Assembly (NCBI GenBank): GCA_020724775.1
Contig: DYGG01000012.1
Coordinates: 1-60,124 of the forward strand
Direction: 5' to 3'
DNA from: Ignavibacterium sp.
GTDB lineage: Bacteria; Zixibacteria; MSB-5A5; GN15; PGXB01
DNA length: 60,124 nt
Of the stretch, positions 8,584 through 18,561 are shown one piece after another. Position 1 is the first letter of the stretch, and each line of letters begins with the position of its first letter. The translations under genes and the position numbers were made by a program. Below the pieces are notes generated by a model. It did no database searches. It saw nothing but the letters and a program-made list of their open reading frames with translations, and was not told where the DNA came from.

Positions 8584-10401
8584 ATGGGAAGAGCAGTTCT
8601 CATTGCTGCGGTGGTTTGTGCCGTAGTTTTCTGCGAGTCAGTGTGCCGGGCCGAGCACTACATATACCAGGGGGGACAAATGGTCGAACTCGGTATCGAT
8701 TCGACTAAGTGTCTGATTCTACCACTGGATACCAGTGAAAATCTCGATGAAGGGTCTCGACTGCCGACCATCGATGGCGTAGTCGGAATCATCACTCGAT
8801 TGCGCGCACCCGACAGTTTTCTTGTATGCTCCTTGAGCATCAGGTCGGATTACTTCGAATTCTTGGACAATCTCAACCAATCTGGGGTAATTGAGATGGC
8901 CGTCCCGTTCTATACGATTGAGGATCCCATTCCCTATCTGATCGGGCGAACTCTTTGGTGCAAACAGAAGCCGGTTGAAAATAGAGAAATCTTTGACAGC
9001 CTGGAAAATCTCTATGAGCTGGAGCGAGTGCGGGCGGACAGCGCAACGCGTGAGTATCTGCTTGCAGCCGCGAGTGTTGACAGGGGAAACGTTGTTGAAA
9101 TCTGCGCAGAACTCTATGAAAGTGGGTATTTTGAGTATGCCCAGCCAAATATAACCGTTTTTGTTGAACCCTGCGCGTACAGGGTCTACGATGATTTGGT
9201 AGGTGCACAAGGCAATCTGAAACAAATTATCGGGAGATTTGACACGGCCACCGCCTGGGACATAACTGATGGGGATACGTCCATCATTGTGGCTGTGCTC
9301 GACCAGGGCATAGACATAGACCATTTTGACCTGGACAGCACCAATGTTGCGCCGGGTTATGATTTTGGCGATTATGACCCCGACCCCCGCCCTTGGGACA
9401 CAAGTGCGCACGGCATGGCCTGTGCCGGATTAATCGTTGCAAAAAACACAACTGACTCATCACAAATCCCATATTTCACAGGTATGGCGTCAGTCTCACC
9501 ACGCTGCAAATTGATGCCCATCAAATTCTATCGGGACGCGTTGCCCCACGGTAACATCCAAGCAGGGCAAGTGCGTGATGCAATCGATTATTGCTGGCAA
9601 AATGGAGCCTCCGTCTTATCATTTAGCAATGCAATTACACCCAAACAGGGGCGTGAAATGATTGACAGCGCAATGCAAAGAGCGTACGAGTTGGGGCGAC
9701 AAGGCAAAGGTTCGGCTATCATTTGCGCGGGTGGTAATACAGGCTTCGGCACGACATACCCAGCATCATCGCCATACACTATCGCAGTTGGCGCTACAGG
9801 ATGGAACGACATGCTGTGGGACTATTCGCCTCGTGACGGAAAAATCGATGTGGTAGCGCCAAGTGCCCAGACCGGCTGGAGCGGCTATATATGGTCGCTT
9901 GATCAGAAGTTTTCTCTTGGAGTTAACCCGCTCTATGGCACTTGTGGAGACGAGACATGGAAAAGGAATTCATGGGTTTGTACATTTGGTGGTACTTCAG
10001 CAGCTTGCCCGCTTGCAGCCGGCACAGCTGCCTTGATTCTTTCAAGAAGGCCCGAACTCAATGTCGAGGAAGTATACGATATTATTCGGTATTCCGCCAA
10101 AACGCAGTTGGCTCTCGATACTATCGTTCCCCCTGACCCCGGCTATGGTTATGGCAAACTCAACGCTTTGCGAGCACTGCTGGCCGTCTGCAGAGGAGAT
10201 GCCAACAATAATCATGTCATCAATATACTTGATGTGACATATATCATCGCGTTCATTTACAAAGGCGGTCCGCCACCCACGCCCGAACTGCTAATGGGTG
10301 ACGCAAAGTGCGACGGAGTTGTCAATATATTAGACGTGAATTATCTCATTCAGTATTTATGGTATTCAGGTCCCAAACCGGAGATTTGTTTCGAGTACTA
10401 A
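8584..10401 (+). CDS. Secreted subtilisin-like (S8) peptidase with dockerin
   Basis: The protein has 605 residues from an ATG behind AGGGAGGTACTT. A signal peptide (about 1-23) is followed by a prodomain-like region to about 210. The S8 catalytic domain carries all key residues: Asp240 (VAVLDQGID), His276 (SAHGMACAG), Asn385 (CAGGN, oxyanion hole) and Ser472 (GGTSAACPLAAG). Residues about 538-600 form a two-repeat dockerin-like module with GDANNNHVINILDVTYIIAF and NILDVNYLIQYL. The enzyme should be an exported serine endopeptidase attached to a surface partner through the dockerin. It follows the propeller-like gene by 14 bases. The prodomain assignment is inferred from position, not from a recognised motif. 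Confidence 0.9.
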   Translation: MGRAVLIAAVVCAVVFCESVCRAEHYIYQGGQMVELGIDSTKCLILPLDTSENLDEGSRLPTIDGVVGIITRLRAPDSFLVCSLSIRSDYFEFLDNLNQSGVIEMAVPFYTIEDPIPYLIGRTLWCKQKPVENREIFDSLENLYELERVRADSATREYLLAAASVDRGNVVEICAELYESGYFEYAQPNITVFVEPCAYRVYDDLVGAQGNLKQIIGRFDTATAWDITDGDTSIIVAVLDQGIDIDHFDLDSTNVAPGYDFGDYDPDPRPWDTSAHGMACAGLIVAKNTTDSSQIPYFTGMASVSPRCKLMPIKFYRDALPHGNIQAGQVRDAIDYCWQNGASVLSFSNAITPKQGREMIDSAMQRAYELGRQGKGSAIICAGGNTGFGTTYPASSPYTIAVGATGWNDMLWDYSPRDGKIDVVAPSAQTGWSGYIWSLDQKFSLGVNPLYGTCGDETWKRNSWVCTFGGTSAACPLAAGTAALILSRRPELNVEEVYDIIRYSAKTQLALDTIVPPDPGYGYGKLNALRALLAVCRGDANNNHVINILDVTYIIAFIYKGGPPPTPELLMGDAKCDGVVNILDVNYLIQYLWYSGPKPEICFEY

Positions 10402-10475
10402 AATTTTGGCCATAAGAATGTCAGATCGACCCGGCGGCGTCGGTATTCAGCGAGACTCAGCCCCGGCGGGCAAGA

Positions 10476-12419
10476 CTATTTTCCTTTGAGACCGGTCTTT
10501 CGTGTATAGGTCAAAAGCCCGCCCAGTTTAAGCAGTTCTTTTTGACGGGCGGTGAGGTTCACCTTGGCCTTAAATGTGAATCCTTTTGACTTGTTGGTGA
10601 TGGTGAAGTTCATCTTATCCACGGAGTCAAGGCAATCAGAGATTTCCAGAACATCTCCCGGGCTCAAACGGTCATAATCTTTCTTGTCTTCGAACAGTAA
10701 CGGCAGTAAGCCGAAATTGACCAGATTGGAGTGATGAATCCGCGCAAAAGATTTGGCAATCACTCCCTTGATACCGAGATACATCGGCGCCAGGGCGGCA
10801 TGCTCGCGCGAGGAGCCCTGCCCGTAGTTCTCACCCCCGACAATGAACCCGCCGTTTTTCTCTCTGGCGCGGGCGCTGAAGGTCGGGTCGAGCCGATAAA
10901 AAACGAACTCGCTGATTTTCGGGATATTGGAGCGGAACGCCAGAATCTCCGCTGAGGCCGGCATTATATGGTCAGTGCTGATATCATCTTCGACTTTTAT
11001 CAGTATCTCGCCGCTGATTTGGTCCTGAAGAGTATCTTTGGGAGCAGCCGGTACAATATTGGGACCTCTTCGAACCTCCAATCTGGCGGCTTCTTCTGCC
11101 GACGCCGGCGGCACCAGATTGGGATTGTCTTGATTAATTCGTGACGGCAACTCCGACTCCGGCGCTTTCAAATTTATCGTCCTCGGGTCGGTTATGACAC
11201 CGGCAATAGCGGTGGCGGCGGCGGTTTCGGGGCTGACCAGATAGACCTGGTCGTCTTTCAAACCGCTTCTTCCGCGGAAATTTCGATTAATCGCCCGGAC
11301 CGATATTGTGCCGGGCGCCGGGACATGCCCGGTCCCGATACAGGCGCCGCAGGTCGGCTCAGCGACATTGACACCGGCTTTAAGTAAATCGGTCAGAAAA
11401 CCTTCTTCCGCCAGAAGTTCCAGAGCCATCCGACTTGCCGGATGAATGATAAAATTGATATCAGGATGAACCTGCTTTCCTTTCATTATCTTCGCCACCG
11501 CCTTGAGGTCGGCATAAGCGCCATTAGTGCAACTCCCGACAATCACCTGCTCCACTTTGGTTCCGGCCACCTGATTAACGGGAACAACTTTGTCGGGCAG
11601 CGAAGGCAACGCTACTAACGGTTCGATGCGGGAAAGGTCAAGTTCAATCCGGTCATCATAGAAAGCATCTTTGTCCGGAAGCATCTCTCTCCATTCCCCG
11701 GGACGTCCGATGCGGGTAAAAAAATCGCGGGTGATTTCGTCACTGGGGAAAATGCTGGTAGTGGCGCCTAATTCTGTCCCCATATTGGTGATAGTGACTC
11801 TTTGCTGGGCATTGAGGGTTTTAACTCCGGGACCGGAAAATTCATAAATATTGCCCAACCCTCCGCGAATGGTGATTCTTCGGAGCAACTCCAGAATGAT
11901 ATCTTTTGCCGATGACCAGGGCTTCAGTTCTCCGGTAAGGTAGATGTTGACGATTCTCGGCATGACGAAATTGTAGGCGCCGCCTCCCATAGCAACGGCG
12001 ACATCCAGCCCGCCGGCGCCGATGGCAATCATGCCGACTCCGCCGCAGTGAGGGGTATGACTGTCGGCTCCGACTGCCGTTTCCCCAGGAACCGCAAAAT
12101 GCTCCAGATGAATCTGATGGCCTATTCCGTTAGCCGCCTTGGAATACCAGGCGCCGAATTTCTTTGCGGCCGACTGCAGATAGAGATGGTCTTCCATATT
12201 CTCCGGCTTGACCTGAAGAACATTATGGTCGGCGTAGCAGACCGCCAGACGGGCCCCAATACGGTTGATACCGATCGCCTCAAAATGGAGAAATACTTGC
12301 GTACCAGTGATGTCCTGCACCAGCACCTGGTCGATTTTGATACCTATTTCCGACCCGGGCTTCATCTCGCCCGATACCAGATGCGACTCAACAATTTTAT
12401 GCGCTAAAGACTTGCCCAT
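10476..12419 (-). CDS. Aconitate hydratase (monomeric, Aquifex/mitochondrial-like)
   Basis: Aconitase converts citrate to isocitrate in the TCA cycle using a [4Fe-4S] cluster. The product is about 647 residues from the ATG at 12419 (upstream GAGG); a TTG six codons earlier is an alternative. The length fits the shorter putative aconitase subfamily rather than the ~890-residue AcnA. Cluster cysteines appear in VGSCTNGAY and PTCGACIGTG, and the catalytic swivel domain is marked by GGENYGQGSSREHAALAP. ADSHTPHCGGVGMIAIGAGGLD is the expected substrate-site region. Homoaconitase or isopropylmalate isomerase large-plus-small fusions are related, so exact substrate specificity is inferred. It is transcribed alone. 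Confidence 0.88.
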   Translation of the reverse strand: MGKSLAHKIVESHLVSGEMKPGSEIGIKIDQVLVQDITGTQVFLHFEAIGINRIGARLAVCYADHNVLQVKPENMEDHLYLQSAAKKFGAWYSKAANGIGHQIHLEHFAVPGETAVGADSHTPHCGGVGMIAIGAGGLDVAVAMGGGAYNFVMPRIVNIYLTGELKPWSSAKDIILELLRRITIRGGLGNIYEFSGPGVKTLNAQQRVTITNMGTELGATTSIFPSDEITRDFFTRIGRPGEWREMLPDKDAFYDDRIELDLSRIEPLVALPSLPDKVVPVNQVAGTKVEQVIVGSCTNGAYADLKAVAKIMKGKQVHPDINFIIHPASRMALELLAEEGFLTDLLKAGVNVAEPTCGACIGTGHVPAPGTISVRAINRNFRGRSGLKDDQVYLVSPETAAATAIAGVITDPRTINLKAPESELPSRINQDNPNLVPPASAEEAARLEVRRGPNIVPAAPKDTLQDQISGEILIKVEDDISTDHIMPASAEILAFRSNIPKISEFVFYRLDPTFSARAREKNGGFIVGGENYGQGSSREHAALAPMYLGIKGVIAKSFARIHHSNLVNFGLLPLLFEDKKDYDRLSPGDVLEISDCLDSVDKMNFTITNKSKGFTFKAKVNLTARQKELLKLGGLLTYTRKTGLKGK

Positions 12420-12574
12420 ATTATCCTCTGAATTCAATTCTATACAATATTATACCGTGGCTACAGTTTTACGCATCCAGGTACTTCAGGATTGAAAATT
12501 ATATTCTGACCATCGCCGTAATTCAAGATCTGAATCGGGGCGGTTTAACTATCTTTGACTTGTGACCCCAAATT

Positions 12575-14155
12575 CTACCGCAAGAGTATCATCTTTTTGG
12601 TCAGACTGAATTCATCCGATGACAGGCGATAAAAATAGATTCCGGAAGGAAGAGGTTTTCCGAGAAAGTCGTGGGCATCCCAACTGATACGATTCAAACC
12701 GCGCGCCGGTATGCCGGCAAACGGGGCTGCCACTTTCTGCCCCAGAAGATTGAAGATTGCCAGTTCAACCGTATTTGGTCTTATTATCTCAAATTCTATG
12801 ACAGTTTCGCCATTGAATGGGTTGGGATGATTCTGGCACAGAGCAAATCCTTCAGGTAGCGTTCGCGAAATATCCGGCAGGTCGAGGTACAGGGAGTCGG
12901 GAAGATTTAGAATATATTTGAGATCGGTGATGGAACTGAGACGGTCGCTCCCTTGTCCGATACCGAGTTTCACCAGTACATACTGACTGTCGCCGGCGGG
13001 AAAATCAATCGGGCCGAACGTCCCGACAAAATGCGGATTCCCGGCGATAGTCTGCAAATCGCCTGTCCCGGTGACCGGGTCGCCGGGGTAACTGAATTTG
13101 GTCCCGTTGGCTAAAGGCAGCCCATTCCGTCGCAATCCCAGCATCAGGTTATAACTCTCGTCGGCGCTCTGCGGGTCATCGCCGTTGGGATAACTGATAA
13201 ATGAACTGATAGGAAGATTCTTGTATCCCGGCACTCTGGTTCCAAAGAAATAGGCGGTATCGCCAGGAGAACTGACCATCGGTCCATAGGTCATCTTTAC
13301 CCCGATAGCCGGAGGCGCGCTGCCATAGACGACGTCGCTGTTGGTGGCATTATACGAATATATGATGCCCGACAGAGTGTCGCAGCCGGTGAGGTCATCC
13401 TGAGTTCCTCCGATATCCGGGTCGAGAAATATTGAAACAAAGAAATCAGAGATATTTTCCATTGACTTATTGAACAGGCGATACTCCAGATAGATAATTC
13501 TTGAGCGAGAGGTTGACTCTGAAGCCCAGGTCAACTGACGCACTTCAATGCCCAATGGCGCGCTGGAACCGGCCGGAAGATTATGCGTGGAGGGATTGGC
13601 ATCATTGTAAACGGAAAATAGGGTTTGTTTTCCCAGAAGCAGCGGGTTGCCGCTTCCGTCCACCGGCGCCCCTTGAGTCAGAGGCCATTCCAGAAAATCA
13701 GTGTTCGGGTTTCCCTGCAGGCTGTCAGAATACAGTTTATAAACGCGGTAGGCGGTCACAGTGTCGGCGTCGGCAATAAATGTGTCACCATTCATCGGTC
13801 CGGGCCAGAATTCGGTGCCGAATTCTGCAACGACCACGCGCGTTTCCCCCGAAACTTTACCTCCCATCCAGAGTCCCCCGGAATAGAGGGGCGACTTGAT
13901 TTCGGTGCCGTTTTCTATCTGAGCAATACTGTAATAAGGATAAAAGGTGCCGTAATCATAACCAAAATGTCCGGCAATATCTCTTCCGAACAGCCCCCGG
14001 TTGGTGACAAACATTAAGATGGAGTTAGCATTGATAAATGCGCTATTGTCGAATAAATACGCTTCGGACGGCACAATATCGGAATTGTCGGAAGCGACGC
14101 CGATTGCCGTGAACAATAGTGCCAAAAATAAAATTGGTACACTCCACTGCCGCAT
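12575..14155 (-). CDS. Secreted protein with FlgD/Por-type C-terminal sorting domain
   Basis: The protein has 526 residues and starts at an ATG behind GGTGGAGT. A signal peptide ends near GVAS. Residues about 25-430 form a large exported domain of unknown function, with several Gly/Asn-rich turns and motifs such as ASESTSRSRIIYLEYRLFNKS and DFFVSIFLDPDIGGTQDD, suggesting beta-structure. The last 85 residues are a sorting domain (NHPNPFNGETVIEFEI, then SGIYFYRLSSDEFSLTKKMILLR). In the FCB group, related tails direct proteins to the surface through the type IX or a similar pathway. No dockerin is present. The same KKM(V/I)LL(K/R) ending occurs in three proteins at 51.6-59.2 kb. Confidence 0.75.
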   Translation of the reverse strand: MRQWSVPILFLALLFTAIGVASDNSDIVPSEAYLFDNSAFINANSILMFVTNRGLFGRDIAGHFGYDYGTFYPYYSIAQIENGTEIKSPLYSGGLWMGGKVSGETRVVVAEFGTEFWPGPMNGDTFIADADTVTAYRVYKLYSDSLQGNPNTDFLEWPLTQGAPVDGSGNPLLLGKQTLFSVYNDANPSTHNLPAGSSAPLGIEVRQLTWASESTSRSRIIYLEYRLFNKSMENISDFFVSIFLDPDIGGTQDDLTGCDTLSGIIYSYNATNSDVVYGSAPPAIGVKMTYGPMVSSPGDTAYFFGTRVPGYKNLPISSFISYPNGDDPQSADESYNLMLGLRRNGLPLANGTKFSYPGDPVTGTGDLQTIAGNPHFVGTFGPIDFPAGDSQYVLVKLGIGQGSDRLSSITDLKYILNLPDSLYLDLPDISRTLPEGFALCQNHPNPFNGETVIEFEIIRPNTVELAIFNLLGQKVAAPFAGIPARGLNRISWDAHDFLGKPLPSGIYFYRLSSDEFSLTKKMILLR

Positions 14156-14290
14156 GCATACTCCACCCTGAATAAGACAAACGCGACCTCATTTCGGTCG
14201 CGACACTCCAGATTAGATATATCGATTGTTTTATACAGCATCAAGAGCTTTTTGAGCTTCCGGTGTGGGCGCCGCGGCCCCATAGCCCAT

Positions 14291-15343
14291 TTAAGTGGGG
14301 AAATATTTCTTGCGAAAATAGAGCGCTACTTTGACCAATCCGATAAGCACCGGTACCTCCACCAGCGGTCCGACCACCGCAGCAAAAGCAACGCCTGATT
14401 TTATTCCGAAAACTGCCACCGCCACCGCTATAGCCAGTTCGAAATTATTGGAAGCGGCGGTGAAACTAAGAGTGGTGGCAATACTGTATTTCGCTTTTGC
14501 CTTACGGCTAAGGTAGAAACTGACAAAGAACATCGCCACGAAATAGATGAGAAGAGGGACAGCAATAAGAAGGACATCGAGCGGAATCGTGACAATAAGT
14601 TCTCCTTTGAGCGAAAACATCACGAATATCGTGAAAAGCAACGCTATCAATGTGAGGGGGCTAATTCTGGGAATGAACTCCCGATGATACCACTCTTTCC
14701 CTTTCGCCTTGACCAGAATGAGACGGGTCAGCATTCCGGCGACAAACGGTATTCCCAGGTAGATGAAGACCGATTCGGCGATTTCGCCGATGGTGATATC
14801 GACGGCTACCCCCTGCAGACCGAACAGCGGGGGAAGTTTGGTGACGAAAACCCAGGCGAAGACAGAATAAAAGACGACCTGAAAGACGGAATTGAAGGCG
14901 ACCAAACCGGCGGCATATTCCGGGTCGCCTTCGGCCAGATCGTTCCAGACAATCACCATGGCGATACACCTAGCCAGACCGATTAAAATCAGCCCGACCA
15001 TATATTCGGGTTGATTGTGAAGGAAAACTATGGCGAGAAGAAACATCAGTATCGGTCCAATAACCCAGTTCTGAAGAAGACTCAAGCCAAGTACTCTGAT
15101 ATCGCGGAAAACCTGCCCCATCTCTTCATACCGGACTTTCGCCAGTGGGGGATACATCATCAGAATCAGCCCGACCGCAATCGGGATATTAGTAGTCCCG
15201 ACCGAAAACCTGTCCCAGAATCCGGCGATTCCGGGGTAGAAATGCCCGGTACCAACCCCTATACCCATAGCAAGGAAAATCCAGACGGTCAGATACCGGT
15301 CGAGAAAGGCGAGGCGCTTGTTGCTCGATGCAGTTGGAGACAT
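14291..15343 (-). CDS. acr3: Arsenite efflux transporter, ACR3 family
   Basis: ACR3 exports arsenite across the inner membrane using the proton gradient. The product has 350 residues and about ten hydrophobic segments, the normal size. Diagnostic stretches include [36 protein letters not shown] with the conserved essential cysteine, and [15 protein letters not shown]. It is the last gene of the seven-gene ars operon, starting two bases after the arsC stop, so its expression should follow ArsR control from the promoter near 18940. Together with arsC it gives complete arsenate resistance. Confidence 0.93.
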   Translation of the reverse strand: MSPTASSNKRLAFLDRYLTVWIFLAMGIGVGTGHFYPGIAGFWDRFSVGTTNIPIAVGLILMMYPPLAKVRYEEMGQVFRDIRVLGLSLLQNWVIGPILMFLLAIVFLHNQPEYMVGLILIGLARCIAMVIVWNDLAEGDPEYAAGLVAFNSVFQVVFYSVFAWVFVTKLPPLFGLQGVAVDITIGEIAESVFIYLGIPFVAGMLTRLILVKAKGKEWYHREFIPRISPLTLIALLFTIFVMFSLKGELIVTIPLDVLLIAVPLLIYFVAMFFVSFYLSRKAKAKYSIATTLSFTAASNNFELAIAVAVAVFGIKSGVAFAAVVGPLVEVPVLIGLVKVALYFRKKYFPT

Positions 15344-15345
15344 CT

Positions 15346-15792
15346 TCAGATTCTCTTTTCTATCTTGTCCAAGATTTCCGGAAACCCCTTCACAAACTCC
15401 CTTATCTCATCGCGAACCCGGCGATAGATATCAAGAATCTCCTCTTCCGATTTCGCCTCTTTCGCAAGGCGCGGCGGGTCATCAAAACCATGATGAATCT
15501 TCTTTGTCTTTCCGACAAAAACAGGGCAGTTCTTATCGGCATCGCCGCAGACAGTAATCACGTAATCGAATTCTATTCCGTTGAGGTCGCGGAGATATTT
15601 TGAGCGATGTTCGGAAATATCTACCCCCGCTTCCGCCATCACTCTGACAGCAATAGGATTCAAGCCATGCGGCTCGGTGCCGGCCGAGTAGGGCTCGAAA
15701 ATTTCGCTTTTAAGATGACGCGCCCACCCTTCGGCCATCTGGCTCCGGCAGGAGTTACCGGTGCACAAGAAGAGAATCTTCAGTTTGCTCAT
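15346..15792 (-). CDS. arsC: Thioredoxin-coupled arsenate reductase (LMW-phosphatase type)
   Basis: This 148-residue enzyme reduces arsenate to arsenite for export by ACR3. It has the low-molecular-weight phosphatase P-loop CTGNSCRS with Cys10 and Cys15, and the downstream pair Cys82 and Cys89 (VCGDADKNC) that relays the disulfide to thioredoxin, as in S. aureus pI258 and B. subtilis ArsC. FDDP near 103-106 supplies the acid. Two bases separate it from acr3. It follows the ArsG-like gene by 20 bases. The operon's own mini-thioredoxin could be its electron donor, but that is inferred. Confidence 0.93.
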   Translation of the reverse strand: MSKLKILFLCTGNSCRSQMAEGWARHLKSEIFEPYSAGTEPHGLNPIAVRVMAEAGVDISEHRSKYLRDLNGIEFDYVITVCGDADKNCPVFVGKTKKIHHGFDDPPRLAKEAKSEEEILDIYRRVRDEIREFVKGFPEILDKIEKRI

Positions 15793-15812
15793 ATCTCATT
15801 AATGAAACGGCA

Positions 15813-16508
15813 TCAAATCATCATTCCAAATATATAAATCAGAGAATAATATATCCCCACGGCAACAAAAATGACTCCCGTAATCCGCCGCACCCATTTA
15901 TCAATCAGGGTCATTTTGTTGAACAGTTTTCCCAGCGAGCCGGCGCTGAAGGCTATTACGAAGGCAAACACCAGAACCGGAAGGCCTGTCGCGATGCCGT
16001 AGATTGAGGGAAGAAGGAACGTCGAGCTATGCTTAACGGATAGGGGGATTAGACTTCCGAAAAATAATGCCGCTGAGACCGGGCAGAGAGAAAGGGCAAA
16101 GATAAATCCAAGCGCGGCCGCGCCCCAGAGCCCGCCTTTCCGGGCCAATCTTTCAGATTTTTCCCCGGCGCTGATGCCGGGCAGGCGAAGCGGTATTATT
16201 TCCAAAAGAACCAACCCTACCAGAATCAGAAGCGGCCCCAGAATCTTGTTCATATATTCTTGAAGAAAATTCGATATGCCGGGGATAGATAGGATTCCGG
16301 CGATGACGATAACCGCCAGAAGCAGGTAGGCAAGCATCCGTCCGACCGTATAGGCGGTGCCGCTTAATAAGACTTTGTGGCTATCTCCGACTTTTCGACC
16401 AATAAACGAAATCGCCGCTATGTTGGTCGCCAGCGGGCAGGGGGAAAGAGAGGTCAATATCCCGAGCCAGAAGGCGGAGCCGAGCGCCACCCAGAAAGTA
16501 TCCATCAC
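15813..16508 (-). CDS. ArsG-like permease of the DsbD/CcdA fold
   Basis: The product is about 231 residues with six predicted membrane segments and the DsbD/CcdA-type LSPCPLATN at the end of helix 1 and SLCPVSAALFFGSLIP later, each carrying the characteristic membrane cysteine. Proteins of this shape beside ArsF are annotated as ArsG, an aromatic-arsenical efflux permease. An electron-relay role (cytoplasmic thioredoxin to periplasmic ArsF) fits the DsbD family equally well. It overlaps the end of the ArsF-like gene; the start is either GTG 16508 or the ATG directly after it. Confidence 0.78.
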   Translation of the reverse strand: MMDTFWVALGSAFWLGILTSLSPCPLATNIAAISFIGRKVGDSHKVLLSGTAYTVGRMLAYLLLAVIVIAGILSIPGISNFLQEYMNKILGPLLILVGLVLLEIIPLRLPGISAGEKSERLARKGGLWGAAALGFIFALSLCPVSAALFFGSLIPLSVKHSSTFLLPSIYGIATGLPVLVFAFVIAFSAGSLGKLFNKMTLIDKWVRRITGVIFVAVGIYYSLIYIFGMMI

Positions 16509-16975
16509 TCCTCTTTCAGAAAATCGTTAACTTCGTCTCGGATATAGATGCCAAACGAGGTTTTGCTGTTCAGGTACTCCCAGACTTTCTCGAGATTTTT
16601 CCAGCGGACCTGTTGGCCGTCATGTATATCGACCAGCACCACCGACTTGGTGTAGAGTTGGTAATCCTTCAAAAAATGCTGATTGCTGTCAACGTCGGTG
16701 TTGACCACCTGCCAGAGTACCCGGCCTTCGTTCTGCTCTTTCTCGAAGAGGCTGTCGAGCGTTTCCTTGGTGTAATTCTCGATTTTGATGCACGACGCGC
16801 ACCGGCGGTTGCCGTGAAAATAGTACGCCAGCAGTTGATGCGATGAATCGGCCGGAATAACTGTCGAATCGACCGGAGCCGGAGCGATTACTTTCTCATT
16901 TTCCTGAGCCAGAGCCATTCCCGATACGGCCATAAGGAAGATGGCGAGGGTGAAAATTAGCACGTTGTATTTCAT
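16505..16975 (-). CDS. ArsF-like exported thioredoxin-fold protein
   Basis: The protein has 156 residues, with a signal peptide ending near ALAQE. The mature domain contains YYFHGNRRCASCIKIENYTKE, a CxxC redox motif in the position expected of a thioredoxin-like fold, and a C-terminal helix. It resembles the family annotated as the nitrophenyl-compound nitroreductase subunit ArsF. It lies between the CPKC mini-thioredoxin and the ArsG-like permease, with a four-base overlap to the latter, so a redox relay across the membrane is the most economical reading. The aromatic nitroarsenical substrate is family lore, not shown here. Confidence 0.75.
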   Translation of the reverse strand: MKYNVLIFTLAIFLMAVSGMALAQENEKVIAPAPVDSTVIPADSSHQLLAYYFHGNRRCASCIKIENYTKETLDSLFEKEQNEGRVLWQVVNTDVDSNQHFLKDYQLYTKSVVLVDIHDGQQVRWKNLEKVWEYLNSKTSFGIYIRDEVNDFLKEE

Positions 16976-16997
16976 AATGGTTCCCTTTCCCAGTATT

Positions 16998-17231
16998 TTA
17001 AGCGATTAATTTCTTTATCTCATCCACCGATGGCACCTTGCCGGAAAGTTTGACAACCCCGTCAACGGCAAGCGCCGGGGTCATCATGACGCCAAATTTC
17101 ATTATCTCCTGAATGTCGGTTACCTTCTCCAGCGAATATTCAATCCCTAAATCTTTTGCCGCTTTTTCGGTCTCTTCCGCCAACTTTTTGCATTTGGGGC
17201 ATCCGGTGCCGAGAATCTGAATTTTCCTCAT
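16998..17231 (-). CDS. Mini-thioredoxin with CPKC motif (ArsE-like position)
   Basis: This is 77 residues, typical of the small redox-active disulfide proteins found in ars operons and beside UPF0718 permeases. The motif GTGCPKCKKL places the cysteines at 11 and 14; MMTPALAVDGVVKLSG gives the cis-proline (Pro52 region). It has no signal peptide, so it acts in the cytoplasm, perhaps passing electrons to the membrane cysteines of the ArsG-like or ArsP-like permease, or to ArsC. It lies 22 bases upstream of the ArsF-like gene and 23 downstream of the permease. Confidence 0.82.
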   Translation of the reverse strand: MRKIQILGTGCPKCKKLAEETEKAAKDLGIEYSLEKVTDIQEIMKFGVMMTPALAVDGVVKLSGKVPSVDEIKKLIA

Positions 17232-17254
17232 AAAGAATCCTCACATTATATATA

Positions 17255-18547
17255 TCAAAATAGCGCGCCATAAATCATGCCGCTGATCGTTGCCATTACA
17301 ATCACCAGGAAAATATAAGCGAGAGTCTTTCTTGTCCCAATAACGGAGCGTATTACGAGCATACTGGGAAGCGACAGCGCCGGGCCTGCCAGAAGAAGCG
17401 CCAGAGCCGGTCCTTTTCCCATGCCGCTTCCTATGAGCCCTTGAAGTATCGGCACCTCGGTCAGGGTGGCAAAATACATGAAAGCGCCGACCACCGAAGC
17501 GAAAAGATTCGCCCCAAGTGAGTTTCCACCGACCAGTGAAACAATCCAGGAGGAAGGAATCATCCCTTCATTGCCCGGACGTCCCAGCAGTGCTCCGGCA
17601 ATCAGGACGCCAAACAGAAGTAGGGGAAGAATCATCTTGGCGTATCCCCAGGTTGACTCGAACCAGTCGCGCGCTTCGCCTTTGGATGTTGAACTGATAA
17701 TAGCGAGTCCAATCGCCGCGGCGCCGAAGGGAATCATCGGCTCATCTCGGAAAATGACAGCGAGGATGGCGGTCGGAACGCCGACAAGAGCAATTTTCCA
17801 CCATTCAATCCTGAACCAGATTATCATTACCACCCCTAAACCAACGGCCAAAAGCCCGGTGATTATCCACTTCACCGAGAAAATCATCTCATAGAAACCG
17901 TTCTCCCCTTTTCCCCAGTTGGCGAAGACGAGGATACCAACGAGCAATCCGAAATAGATAATATTCTGCCAGAGGGGACGACTGTCGTCAGCCTCAGGCA
18001 TTACCATCCGATTATTAGCCTTTTCTGCCTCTTCTTTGCGGAAGAGAAATTGCATGAAAAGTCCAATGATGATGCTGAATAAAACCGCTCCGACCGCCCG
18101 GGCGATTCCCATCTCCATTCCGAGGACACGGGCTGTCAGGATTATTGCCAGAACATTAATCGCGGGTCCGGAGTAGAGAAAAGCGGTTGCCGGACCTATT
18201 CCGGCCCCCATCTTATATATTCCGGCGAAGAGTGGCAGTACGGTGCAGGAGCAGACCGCCAATATTGTGCCGGAAACCGAAGCGACGCCATAGGATAAGA
18301 TTTTATTTGCCCTCGCGCCGAGATATTTCATCACTGAAGCCTGGCTGACAAATACCGAAATCGCGCCAGCGATGAAAAAGGCAGGAATCAGGCAGAGAAG
18401 TACATGCTCGCGGGCGTACCACCTCACCAGATAGAGCGCTTCTCTAATAGCGTTATCGAATCTAAAATTCCCGACGGGGAGATAAAATGCAGCCAGAAAA
18501 ACGACCACAATAAGGGTCAGCGGTTTCCATTCATTCTTCCATTCCAT
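17255..18547 (-). CDS. ArsP/UPF0718-family permease
   Basis: The 430-residue product has about ten hydrophobic segments. The family signature is clear: AVCSCTVLPLFAGIYKMGAGIGPATAFLYSGPAINVLA in the first half, and TEVPILQGLIGSGMGKGPALALLLAGPALSLPS in the second, forming an inverted duplication. Members include ArsP, which exports trivalent organoarsenicals, and the CSC cysteines are thought to bind the metalloid. A long linker (about 170-250) separates the halves. It is the first structural gene after arsR (14-base gap). With ACR3 and an ArsG-like permease, this operon has three different export systems, pointing to inorganic plus organic arsenicals. Confidence 0.85.
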   Translation of the reverse strand: MEWKNEWKPLTLIVVVFLAAFYLPVGNFRFDNAIREALYLVRWYAREHVLLCLIPAFFIAGAISVFVSQASVMKYLGARANKILSYGVASVSGTILAVCSCTVLPLFAGIYKMGAGIGPATAFLYSGPAINVLAIILTARVLGMEMGIARAVGAVLFSIIIGLFMQFLFRKEEAEKANNRMVMPEADDSRPLWQNIIYFGLLVGILVFANWGKGENGFYEMIFSVKWIITGLLAVGLGVVMIIWFRIEWWKIALVGVPTAILAVIFRDEPMIPFGAAAIGLAIISSTSKGEARDWFESTWGYAKMILPLLLFGVLIAGALLGRPGNEGMIPSSWIVSLVGGNSLGANLFASVVGAFMYFATLTEVPILQGLIGSGMGKGPALALLLAGPALSLPSMLVIRSVIGTRKTLAYIFLVIVMATISGMIYGALF

Positions 18548-18561
18548 AGATTAATACCGCG